Assembly: GCA_965662885.1 (NCBI GenBank)
Contig: CBFIJI010000047.1
Location: forward strand, 1 to 15,469
Reading direction: 5' to 3'
From: CBFIJI01 sp965662885
GTDB taxonomy: Bacteria > Bacteroidota > Bacteroidia > Flavobacteriales > Flavobacteriaceae
Length of the DNA stretch: 15,469 bases
The notes below the pieces were generated by a model. That model saw only the letters and a program-made list of their open reading frames with translations, was not told the origin of the DNA and searched no databases. This document shows positions 7,913 through 14,837 of the stretch, piece by piece. The first letter of the stretch is position 1; every line of letters begins with the position of its first letter. Made by a program: the position numbers and the translations under genes.

Positions 7913-8806
7913 CTATGGTTTTAAACCACTTTCTTGAGCGGTTGATCGAAACATTAGCCACATCACGATCACATGAGGGAAAGTAATCGCCGCTAAAAAT
8001 GAAAAAAACAAGGGTAGAAAATAAGAAGCCTTAAAATCCAAGAAATAATAAGCGGTGATCATCCCTATTAAGGCCATGAACCAATAAATTGCAGAAGACT
8101 TAAGATATTTTAAAAAAGAATGGGAAGTCGATTCAGGATATAAATATCGAAGTTGTGACTTTAACGAGGGAATACTGTGCCAAACAACAAAGTAAAAAGC
8201 AAATCCAAACACTAAAGAACTCAACTGAAAAATAATCGCGAGAAAAAGGAGCAATAGGGACTCTGAAACTATTTTTGAATGCAAAACTTTTAAGGACACT
8301 AAGAAGGTATAAAAGAAGCCTGCAAAAACAAGGAGTCCGATTAGGAATATATGTCGGCTGATTTCAAATCCTGTGATTTGAAGGATGACCGCATTGACTT
8401 CCACATGCTTAATAAAAAATAAAAGAAAAAAAATCAGTCCTCCATAACAAAAATAGAAGAAGCCCTGAAGTGGAATCGCTAAAGCTAAAGGTTCCCAATG
8501 CTGTTCACCAAAATGAAAACAACTGACCAAAACAAAAGCCAAAAGTGCCCATTCTGAAACATAAAAAAACAAAAAACCGCCCAATAAAACGACACTTATA
8601 TATAAGGATAAGGTTTTTATAAAAGTATTTTTGGATGGATGGGTCACTTTTTTTGAAAGGATCAACATATCATTAGCGCCGTGAAGAATCCCAATGGTAA
8701 ATACACCAATTAGCCCCGTAATGTCCTGAAAAATAGCAGGAACAAAAAAACTAAACAAAATGGCAACAAGTGAAATTAAACTAGCAAATCCATAATTTTT
8801 TAACAT
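7913..8806 (-). CDS. blh: Brp/Blh-family beta-carotene 15,15'-dioxygenase (retinal-forming)
   Basis: A 297-residue polytopic membrane enzyme that cleaves beta-carotene at its centre to give two retinal molecules, the rhodopsin chromophore. Seen: about eight or nine hydrophobic segments and the family's histidine-bearing motifs GILHGANDM (His42), CFHFGEQHW (His98, His103), VVWHSIPSL (His210) and FPHVIVMW (His278), which would hold the catalytic iron. ATG start. It is divergent from the proteorhodopsin gene across 109 bases and upstream of ffh by 38 bases on the same strand. The pairing with a rhodopsin gene fixes its likely role. Beta-carotene synthesis genes are not in the window. Family assignment is firm; activity is inferred. 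Confidence 0.96.
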   Translation of the reverse strand: MLKNYGFASLISLVAILFSFFVPAIFQDITGLIGVFTIGILHGANDMLILSKKVTHPSKNTFIKTLSLYISVVLLGGFLFFYVSEWALLAFVLVSCFHFGEQHWEPLALAIPLQGFFYFCYGGLIFFLLFFIKHVEVNAVILQITGFEISRHIFLIGLLVFAGFFYTFLVSLKVLHSKIVSESLLLLFLAIIFQLSSLVFGFAFYFVVWHSIPSLKSQLRYLYPESTSHSFLKYLKSSAIYWFMALIGMITAYYFLDFKASYFLPLFFSFLAAITFPHVIVMWLMFRSTAQESGLKP

Positions 8807-8915
8807 AACTACTACGATAATATTACTTAAATGATAAAATTTTTATCTTATGTATAGTAAATAAGTTTAATTTTATTTAAATTTACCTAAACAAAATCAA
8901 ATAACTATTTCTATT
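8807..8915. promoter_or_regulatory. Divergent regulatory spacer between blh and the proteorhodopsin gene
   Basis: A 109-base, very AT-rich spacer that must carry promoters for both genes. It contains a perfect dyad GATAAAA-T-TTTTATC at 8833-8847 that could be an operator. The best plus-strand -7 candidate is TAAGTTTA at 8862-8869 (7 of 8 to TAnnTTTG), leaving a leader of about 40 bases; no exact TAnnTTTG is present on either strand, unlike the other genes here. No Shine-Dalgarno sequence precedes either start. Confidence 0.5.
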
Positions 8916-9653
8916 ATGGAAAAACTTTTAAATTTAATTAACGTAGCACCAGCTATGGCTACGGATGACTACGTAGGATTTACATTCTTCGTAGGTTGTA
9001 TGGCGATGATGGCAGCATCAGCGTTCTTTTTTCTTTCAATGAACTCTTTTGACAACAAATGGAAAACTTCTATTTTGGTGTCAGGTTTAATTACGTTCAT
9101 TGCAGCAGTACACTATTGGTACATGCGTGACTACTGGGCAACAAATGCTACCTCTCCAACATTCTTTAGATATGTTGACTGGATTCTTACAGTTCCATTA
9201 ATGTGTGTTGAGTTTTACTTAATCCTTAAAGCAGCCGGAGCTACAAAAAGCTTGATGTGGAAAATGATTTTCCTATCAGTTATCATGTTAGTTACTGGAT
9301 ACTTTGGAGAGGCTGTTCAAACTTCTGGAATGTGGCCTGCATTATGGGGTGCAATTTCAGGTGCAGCGTATTTCGCCATTGTAATGGAATTATGGAAAGG
9401 TGGAGCCGCACAACTTGCAGAATCTGCAGGTGGAGCTGTCCTTGCCGCACACAAAACATTACTTAAATTTGTTGTAATCGGTTGGGCTATTTATCCTATC
9501 GGATACATGGCTGGTACTGCTGGATGGTACGGTGGAGCCGGTGAGATATTCGGAATGGGTGTCTCCATGGATGTTGTTTATAACATCGGTGATGCAATCA
9601 ACAAAATTGGATTTGGTCTCGTTGTTTACAACTTGGCAGTAAATTCAAAATAA
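8916..9653 (+). CDS. Proteorhodopsin, green-type light-driven proton pump
   Basis: A 245-residue seven-helix type 1 rhodopsin of the inner membrane that exports protons in light. Seen: Schiff-base lysine Lys230 in helix G (GDAINKIGFG) with Asp226 before it; helix C motif RYVDWILTVPLMCVEFY giving Asp88 (proton acceptor), Thr92 and Glu99 (proton donor), the DTE set of proton pumps; His66 matching the His that pairs with the acceptor. Met96 occupies the colour-tuning site (105 in the SAR86 protein), typical of flavobacterial green-absorbing forms. In helix E, Gly145 aligns with bacteriorhodopsin Trp138, where small residues open a window for a carotenoid antenna. The first 15 residues, ending PAMA, may be a cleaved leader. 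ATG start; blh, the retinal source, is divergent and a strong terminator follows. Confidence 0.99.
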   Translation: MEKLLNLINVAPAMATDDYVGFTFFVGCMAMMAASAFFFLSMNSFDNKWKTSILVSGLITFIAAVHYWYMRDYWATNATSPTFFRYVDWILTVPLMCVEFYLILKAAGATKSLMWKMIFLSVIMLVTGYFGEAVQTSGMWPALWGAISGAAYFAIVMELWKGGAAQLAESAGGAVLAAHKTLLKFVVIGWAIYPIGYMAGTAGWYGGAGEIFGMGVSMDVVYNIGDAINKIGFGLVVYNLAVNSK

Positions 9654-9685
9654 TACGTATAAAAAGTATTATTAAATACGCTTTT

Positions 9686-9716
9686 AAAAATCGCTCTTCG
9701 GAGCGATTTTTTTTTT
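9686..9716. terminator. Intrinsic terminator between the proteorhodopsin gene and argS
   Basis: An 11-base perfect stem, AAAAATCGCTC paired with GAGCGATTTTT, closed by a TTCG tetraloop (9697-9700) and followed by more T residues to 9716. On the plus strand it ends the rhodopsin transcript 32 bases after the stop codon. Because the stem is flanked by A-rich sequence it can also serve the convergent argS, whose TAA (9715-9717) sits in the T-run. Confidence 0.92.
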
Positions 9717-11493
9717 ACATCCTATCCGGCACTTTCATCCCCAATAAAGCCGTTGCCTTTGCAATAACTTCAGCGACCTTTTCAGATAATAAAATTCGAA
9801 AATGCTTGGTGTCTGCATCTTCACTTCCTAAGATAGAAATGTTTTGATAAAAAGAATTAAAGGTGCGAACCAGTTCGTAAACATAATTAGCAACTAAGGC
9901 AGGGCTCAATTGAAGAGCCGCTTGATGCACCACCTCAGGATAACTGAGTAGTTGTTTAATAATGGCCTTTTCCCTTTCGTCAAGCTTCAGGTTTAAAGCA
10001 ATGGCATCAGATGATGTTGCTGTTTTGAGCAATAAGGTTTTAATTCGCGCGTGTGTATATTGAATAAAAGGACCTGTATTTCCATTAAAGTCAACCGATT
10101 CTTCTGGATTAAATAGAATTCTTTTCTTTGGATCTACCTTTAAAATATAATATTTCAAAGCCCCCAAACCGATCGTATTGAACAAGTCGTTTTTAACGTC
10201 CTCCGATAGGCCCTCCAGTTTTCCAACTTCTTCAGAGATCTTTTTAGCAGTCGTTCGCATATCGGTAATCAAATCATCTGCATCGACAACTGTTCCTTCC
10301 CTACTCTTCATTTTTCCACTAGGTAAATCAACCATACCATAACTTAAATGGTGAAGGTATTCCGACCAGGAGTACCCCAGTTTTTTTAGAATTAAAAAGA
10401 GGACTTTAAAATGATAATCTTGCTCGTTCCCCACCGTATAAACCATTCCCGAAAGTTCTGGGTGGTCTTCCACACGTTTGGAAGCGGTTCCCAAATCTTG
10501 AGTCATATACACCGAGGTACCGTCAGAACGGAGTACTAATTTTTCATCCAAACCATCTGCGGTTAAATCCACCCAAACAGAACCGTCTTCTTTTTTATAA
10601 AAAACATCTTGTTCTAGGCCCCAATCAATAATGCGCTTCCCGAGTAGATAGGTGTCACTTTCATAATAGTAGGAGTCAAATTCAATGCCTAAGTTGCTGT
10701 AGGTGGTTGCAAAACCAGCATAAACCCAAGCGTTCATTGTTGACCATAAAGCTCTAACCTCTGGGTCATTGGCTTCCCATCTGCGCAAGAGTTCTTGCGC
10801 TTCTTTAAAAAGAGGAGCTTCTTTCTCTGCATCAGCTTTAGAAAGTCCCTTTTCCTCCAAGGCTTTGATTTCTTTTTTATAGGCTTTATCGAAAAGAACA
10901 TAATATTTACCAACCAATTGATCACCTTTTAACCCACTAGATTCTGGGGTTTCGGCATTGCCAAAACGTTGCCAAGCCACCATTGATTTACAAATATGGA
11001 TACCGCGGTCATTAATAATCTGAGTCCGAACTACCCTATTGCCATTGGCTGCTAAAATATTCGCAACTGCATCACCAAGAAGGTTATTTCGAATATGTCC
11101 TAAGTGAAGCGGTTTATTGGTGTTTGGAGAGGAATACTCGACCATCAGTAAAGGAGCATCAGGCGTAACGGGCTGCTGCCCAAAAGCAGTATTCTGGTGA
11201 GCTGCATTGAATTCTTCAAGATAATAACGATCAGCAATAACCAAATTTAAAAACCCTTTTACAACATTAAAATCTTGAACAATCTCAAGCTTCGTAACTA
11301 AAAACGTCCCCAACTCTTGTCCCAAGTCTTCCGGCCTTACTTTCAGGGGTTTTAAAAAGGGAAATAACACAAGGGTGAGGTCACCTTCAAAACCTTTTCT
11401 AGTGGTTTGGAATTCTACCCGATCAATACGCATTGAAAAAGTCGTATCAAAATACGTTTGAAGGGCTGCTAAGATAATTTTTTCGCTACGCAT
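9715..11493 (-). CDS. argS: Arginyl-tRNA synthetase
   Basis: A 592-residue class I synthetase that charges tRNA-Arg. Seen: an N-terminal Add1-like tRNA-binding domain (about 1-100), the ATP-binding HLGH signature (130-133) inside SSPNTNKPLHLGHIRNN, the KMKSREG loop (394-400, the KMSKS equivalent), NTGPFIQYTHARI, and a C-terminal DALR anticodon-binding helical domain (about 470-592) with YVYELVRTFNSFY. Length is as expected. ATG start with a TATATTTG promoter box 14 bases upstream. It stands alone on the minus strand and shares a terminator with the convergent rhodopsin gene. Confidence 0.98.
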   Translation of the reverse strand: MRSEKIILAALQTYFDTTFSMRIDRVEFQTTRKGFEGDLTLVLFPFLKPLKVRPEDLGQELGTFLVTKLEIVQDFNVVKGFLNLVIADRYYLEEFNAAHQNTAFGQQPVTPDAPLLMVEYSSPNTNKPLHLGHIRNNLLGDAVANILAANGNRVVRTQIINDRGIHICKSMVAWQRFGNAETPESSGLKGDQLVGKYYVLFDKAYKKEIKALEEKGLSKADAEKEAPLFKEAQELLRRWEANDPEVRALWSTMNAWVYAGFATTYSNLGIEFDSYYYESDTYLLGKRIIDWGLEQDVFYKKEDGSVWVDLTADGLDEKLVLRSDGTSVYMTQDLGTASKRVEDHPELSGMVYTVGNEQDYHFKVLFLILKKLGYSWSEYLHHLSYGMVDLPSGKMKSREGTVVDADDLITDMRTTAKKISEEVGKLEGLSEDVKNDLFNTIGLGALKYYILKVDPKKRILFNPEESVDFNGNTGPFIQYTHARIKTLLLKTATSSDAIALNLKLDEREKAIIKQLLSYPEVVHQAALQLSPALVANYVYELVRTFNSFYQNISILGSEDADTKHFRILLSEKVAEVIAKATALLGMKVPDRM

Positions 11494-11507
11494 CGGCTTA
11501 TTTCGGG

Positions 11508-11515
11508 CAAATATA
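11508..11515 (-). promoter_or_regulatory. -7 promoter box for argS
   Basis: Minus strand reads TATATTTG (exact TAnnTTTG), ending 14 bases before the argS ATG. The spacing equals that of the same octamer before the PLP enzyme gene at 1184. Confidence 0.5.
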
Positions 11516-11554
11516 ATTATAATGATTTGATTATGCTGAAAAGCAACAAACCCT

Positions 11555-11562
11555 TATATTTA
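11555..11562 (+). promoter_or_regulatory. Weak -7-like box before the 141-residue ORF
   Basis: TATATTTA, 7 of 8 to TAnnTTTG, ends 7 bases before the ATG at 11570, which would leave almost no leader. A TTTG at 11526-11529 lies 25 bases upstream, longer than the usual spacing. This is a tentative call. Confidence 0.2.
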
Positions 11563-11569
11563 AATAAAA

Positions 11570-11995
11570 ATGCTTGTTAATATTTCTTACAACGAACCTG
11601 CCAAAACAGCACGGATAGATGAAGCAGTTGGACAGCCTTTTTCCCTTAAAGAGCGCTGGAAACTCGGAGGAATTGGCTCTTCTAAACTCATAGTGAATGC
11701 GAGTTCCATAGAAATCCATAATCTAATGGTTTTGGATCAAAACACAAATGCTTGTAATGTAGAACTTCGCCCTAAGGGAATTATTGTTAGGTTTCGAAGC
11801 TTACTAGAAACCTATGCACTAATTATTCCTTACTATAAACTGCAACTGTATAAGGGTAAAGCCCAAGAATATTCGATCTATATGGATCAGTATTTCATCA
11901 AAGTAAGTGTGATCACAAAAGGGGATCATTCGTTTTTTAGAAAAATAAGTGCGCAAAAAACACTGAATATGCCCCCTAAAATTGACGATCTATGA
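11570..11995 (+). CDS. Conserved-looking hypothetical protein, coupled to the SDR gene
   Basis: A 141-residue soluble protein that I do not recognise. It has no signal peptide, no membrane helix and no cysteine cluster. The pattern alternates beta-type stretches (SKLIVNASSIEIHNLMVL at about 43-60, GIIVRFRSLLETYALIIPYYKLQLYKG at about 74-100, QYFIKVSVI) with basic turns, suggesting a mainly beta fold with a PH- or cyclophilin-like look, but that is only a guess. The genuine coding status is supported by the ATGA overlap with the next gene (11992-11995), a typical translational-coupling arrangement, and by lack of any opposing gene. It probably works with, or is at least made alongside, the SDR/DUF2867 protein. 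Confidence 0.8.
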   Translation: MLVNISYNEPAKTARIDEAVGQPFSLKERWKLGGIGSSKLIVNASSIEIHNLMVLDQNTNACNVELRPKGIIVRFRSLLETYALIIPYYKLQLYKGKAQEYSIYMDQYFIKVSVITKGDHSFFRKISAQKTLNMPPKIDDL

Positions 11996-13413
11996 AAGTA
12001 TTGCTAACGGGAGCAAATGGATACATAGGTATGCGCTTGTTACCCACCTTACTAGCGGAAGGACATGAGGTGGTTTGTGCAGTTCGAGATCCGAAACGCT
12101 TATCCATTACTGCTGAAATGGCCAAAAAAGTTCAGATCATTAGCCTTGACTTTATCCACCCTCCAAAAATCAACCCCATTCCTAAAGATATTGAGGTCGC
12201 TTATTTCCTGATTCATTCCATGAAAGCGACCACCCAAGAATTTGATCAACTGGAGTCCAAGGCGGCAGAAAATTTTTGTGCGCTTGTCAAGGGAAGCAAG
12301 TTGCAGCAAGTTATTTATTTAAGTGGTATTGTCAATGAAAAAATACTGTCCAAACATTTGAGTTCCCGCAAGCATGTTGAAACCCTATTGAGCAAAGGGG
12401 ACTTTCATTTAACGACCCTTCGTGCCGGCATCATTGTAGGCTCGGGAAGTGCTTCTTTTGAAATCATTCGTGATTTGGGAGAAAAACTGCCACTAATGGT
12501 TGCCCCAAAATGGCTCAATACTCGAACCCAACCCATCGCCATTCGAAATGTTATTGAATTTTTATTGGGGGTTTTGGCCAATTCAAAATGTTATGACAAA
12601 AACTTTGACATTGGAGGGCCTGACATTATTAACTACAAGGAAATGCTCAAAACCTACTGTAAACAAAGAGGTTTAAAAAACTGGATTTTCACCCTCCCCG
12701 TCATGACCCCCAAGCTCTCTTCCTATTGGCTGTATTTTGTCACCTCTACCTCCTATCCTTTGGCCGTCAACTTAGTCGATAGCATGAAAATGGAAGTCAT
12801 TGCTAGGGATAATAAGCTGGAAAAACTGCTCGGAATTAAGACAATGAGTTATGAAATGGCCATTGCGAGTGCCTTTAAAAGAATCGAACAAAACACGGTG
12901 ATCAGCAGTTGGAAGGACAGTATGGTGAGTGGACGTTTACAACAAGAATTAAAACAATACATCCAAGTGCCCCGCTTTGGGGTGGTCACCGACAAACAAC
13001 AACTCAAAGTCACCGATATCGAAGCCACCCTAGAACGCTTATGGGAAATTGGGGGAACACGGGGTTGGTATTATGCTAATTTCTTATGGCGCATCCGTGG
13101 TGCCCTTGACAAACTCATTGGTGGAGTGGGCTTACGAAGAGGACGTACCCATCCCAATAAAATTTTTACTGGTGATGTCCTCGACTTTTGGCGGGTACTT
13201 CTTGCCGATAAAAAAGAAAAACGCTTACTGCTTTTTGCTGAAATGAAACTCCCCGGTGATGCCTGGTTAGAATTTCGAATTGATAAAAACCAAATATTGC
13301 ATCAAACAGCAACCTTTCGACCCAAAGGGGTCATAGGAAGAATGTACTGGTACTCCCTACTCCCTTTTCATTTTTTTATCTTTAAAGGAATGATCAACGC
13401 CATAGGGCGCTAA
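11992..13413 (+). CDS. SDR-family NAD(P)-binding oxidoreductase with C-terminal DUF2867 domain
   Basis: A 473-residue two-part protein. The N-terminal half is an atypical short-chain dehydrogenase/NmrA-like Rossmann domain with TGANGYIG (6-13) for NAD(P) binding, then VAYFLIHSM and VIYLSGIV strands; the classical YxxxK pair is not obvious. The C-terminal part (from about 320) matches the DUF2867 type: RLWEIGGTRGWYYANFLWRIRGALDKLIGG, a Gly- and Arg-rich turn, GDVLDFWRVL, and ATFRPKGVIGRMYWYSLLPFHFFIFKGM. This fusion is common in Bacteroidota and is usually annotated only as a nucleoside-diphosphate-sugar epimerase-like protein; the substrate is not known. It begins in a 4-base overlap with the preceding gene and ends 6 bases short of the convergent citrate synthase stop. 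Confidence 0.92.
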   Translation: MKVLLTGANGYIGMRLLPTLLAEGHEVVCAVRDPKRLSITAEMAKKVQIISLDFIHPPKINPIPKDIEVAYFLIHSMKATTQEFDQLESKAAENFCALVKGSKLQQVIYLSGIVNEKILSKHLSSRKHVETLLSKGDFHLTTLRAGIIVGSGSASFEIIRDLGEKLPLMVAPKWLNTRTQPIAIRNVIEFLLGVLANSKCYDKNFDIGGPDIINYKEMLKTYCKQRGLKNWIFTLPVMTPKLSSYWLYFVTSTSYPLAVNLVDSMKMEVIARDNKLEKLLGIKTMSYEMAIASAFKRIEQNTVISSWKDSMVSGRLQQELKQYIQVPRFGVVTDKQQLKVTDIEATLERLWEIGGTRGWYYANFLWRIRGALDKLIGGVGLRRGRTHPNKIFTGDVLDFWRVLLADKKEKRLLLFAEMKLPGDAWLEFRIDKNQILHQTATFRPKGVIGRMYWYSLLPFHFFIFKGMINAIGR

Positions 13414-13419
13414 TCCGTA

Positions 13420-14691
13420 TTAAGAAATTGTTCGGGAATTTTCGCCATTATAAACCTGACGCGGACGACCAATAGGCTCTTTATTTGTTCGCATTTCGTA
13501 CCATTGAGCAATCCATCCCGGAAGGCGACCTAAAGCAAACATTACCGTAAACATTTCTGTGGGAACGCCCAAAGCTCGGTAGATGATACCCGAATAAAAA
13601 TCGACGTTGGGATATAATTTCCGCTCAACAAAGTAAGGATCGCTGAGGGCTTCTTGCTCCAAACCCTTTGCAATATCCAAAATGGGGTCATTGATTCCCA
13701 ATTCAGCCAAGACTTCATCGGCGGCTTTTTTGATGATTCGAGCCCTTGGATCAAAGTTTTTATACACCCGATGTCCAAAGCCCATTAAGCGGAAAGGATC
13801 ATTTTTATCTTTCGCCTTGGCCATGTATTTTTTGGTGTCCCCCCCATCTTTTTGGATGGCCTCCAGCATTTCAATAACGGCTTGATTGGCTCCCCCGTGT
13901 AAGGGCCCCCATAAAGCAGAAACCCCTGCGGATACGGAAGCGAACATCCCAGCGTGAGAAGAGCCTACAATGCGAACCGTGGAGGTCGAGCAATTTTGCT
14001 CGTGATCGGCGTGTAAAATCAACAATTGGTTTAAGGCTTTGACAACAATAGGACTGGGAACATACTCTTGATGTGGTTTTTTAAACATCATATGAGCGAC
14101 GTTTTCTACATACGACAAGGAGGTATTGGCATAGTTAAGCGGTAATCCTTGCAACTTTCTATGCGTCCAAGAGGAGATGATTGAAAATTTAGCCATCAGC
14201 TTGACAATTGCGGAGTACATGTCCGCTTCTGATTCAATGTCAACAGAACCCGGATTAAAAGCAATTAGTCCGGCGGTTAAGGAGGCTAAAACCCCCATTG
14301 GATGCGCTGATTTTGGGAAACTTTTTAAAATCGATTTAATGTCTTCATCCACTAAGGATTCCTCACTAACATCGTATTTGAATTTTTTTAATTGTGCTTC
14401 GGTGGGCAAATCACCAAAAATCAGTAAATAGGCCACCTCAATAAAACTCGCTTTATTAGCCAATTCTTCAATGGCATAGCCACGATAGCGTAGAATTCCT
14501 TTTTCACCGTCTAAAAAAGTAATGGCACTTTTACACGCCCCTGTATTTTTAAACCCGGGGTCATAGGTAATCAAGCCTGTTGTGGCTCTTAGATTTTTAA
14601 TATCGATCCCCAGCTCGTTCTCTGTTCCTTCTACCAAAGGAAATTCATAGGTTTTATCGTTGTACACTAACTTTACTGAGTCATCCATCAT
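13420..14691 (-). CDS. gltA: Citrate synthase
   Basis: The TCA-cycle entry enzyme, joining acetyl-CoA and oxaloacetate. Counted from the ATG at 14691 the protein has 423 residues, with the catalytic triad at His265 (PLHGGAN), His307 (GFGHRVY) and Asp364 (YPNVDF), very close to the positions in the E. coli enzyme. HADHEQNCSTSTVR and FDPRAR are also intact, and the N-terminal beta-rich extension of the hexameric Gram-negative type (LVYNDKTYEFPLVEG) is present. The frame extends to a TTG at 14718, but a TATTTTTG promoter box lies between that TTG and 14691, so the tandem ATGs at 14691 and 14688 are the likely start. Monocistronic; converges on the SDR gene. Confidence 0.98.
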   Translation of the reverse strand: MMDDSVKLVYNDKTYEFPLVEGTENELGIDIKNLRATTGLITYDPGFKNTGACKSAITFLDGEKGILRYRGYAIEELANKASFIEVAYLLIFGDLPTEAQLKKFKYDVSEESLVDEDIKSILKSFPKSAHPMGVLASLTAGLIAFNPGSVDIESEADMYSAIVKLMAKFSIISSWTHRKLQGLPLNYANTSLSYVENVAHMMFKKPHQEYVPSPIVVKALNQLLILHADHEQNCSTSTVRIVGSSHAGMFASVSAGVSALWGPLHGGANQAVIEMLEAIQKDGGDTKKYMAKAKDKNDPFRLMGFGHRVYKNFDPRARIIKKAADEVLAELGINDPILDIAKGLEQEALSDPYFVERKLYPNVDFYSGIIYRALGVPTEMFTVMFALGRLPGWIAQWYEMRTNKEPIGRPRQVYNGENSRTIS

Positions 14692-14706
14692 TTCGGTTTT
14701 AAAGCA

Positions 14707-14714
14707 CAAAAATA
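14707..14714 (-). promoter_or_regulatory. -7 promoter box for gltA
   Basis: Minus strand reads TATTTTTG (exact TAnnTTTG), 15 bases before the ATG at 14691. Its position inside the longest open frame is the main reason to reject the upstream TTG start. Confidence 0.5.
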
Positions 14715-14737
14715 TCAAATAAAGTCCTAATAAGAAA

Positions 14738-14764
14738 GTCCCTTGGAGGAATGTTCCAAGGGAC
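14738..14764 (-). terminator. Hairpin terminator after the FISUMP gene
   Basis: A perfect 10-base stem, GTCCCTTGGA with TCCAAGGGAC, around a 7-base loop. In the leftward direction it is followed by TTTCTTATT, a modest T-rich tail, so it would end the FISUMP transcript just ahead of the gltA promoter. Rightward it is followed at a distance by a T7 run, so it might act on both strands. Confidence 0.65.
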
Positions 14765-14792
14765 GTGACCTTTTTTTAATTTTTCAAAAGTA

Positions 14793-14834
14793 GGCCATGC
14801 CCGCCTTTGGCGGGCAGGCCTGTCCGCCAAAGGC
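14793..14834. repeat. GC-rich palindromic element (REP-like)
   Basis: Bases 14803-14834 form a 32-base palindrome, GCCTTTGGCGGGCAGG with CCTGTCCGCCAAAGGC, with one mismatched position (a G-T pair). Overlapping it is a separate hairpin, GCCCGCC-TTT-GGCGGGC (14799-14815), extendable by GGCC on both sides (14793-14796 and 14817-14820). The GC content stands out sharply from the AT-rich surroundings. It ends 3 bases from the FISUMP stop codon. Such short GC-rich palindromes are usually dispersed in many copies; only one copy lies in this window. Confidence 0.75.
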
Positions 14835-14837
14835 TGA

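Noticed and set aside
8916..9653. Sodium- or chloride-pumping rhodopsin
   Set aside because: Those have NDQ or NTQ in helix C; this protein has Asp88, Thr92 and Glu99, the proton-pump set.
14692..14718. TTG start of citrate synthase at 14718
   Set aside because: A -7 promoter box lies inside this extension, and the extra nine residues are not part of the family's N-terminus.
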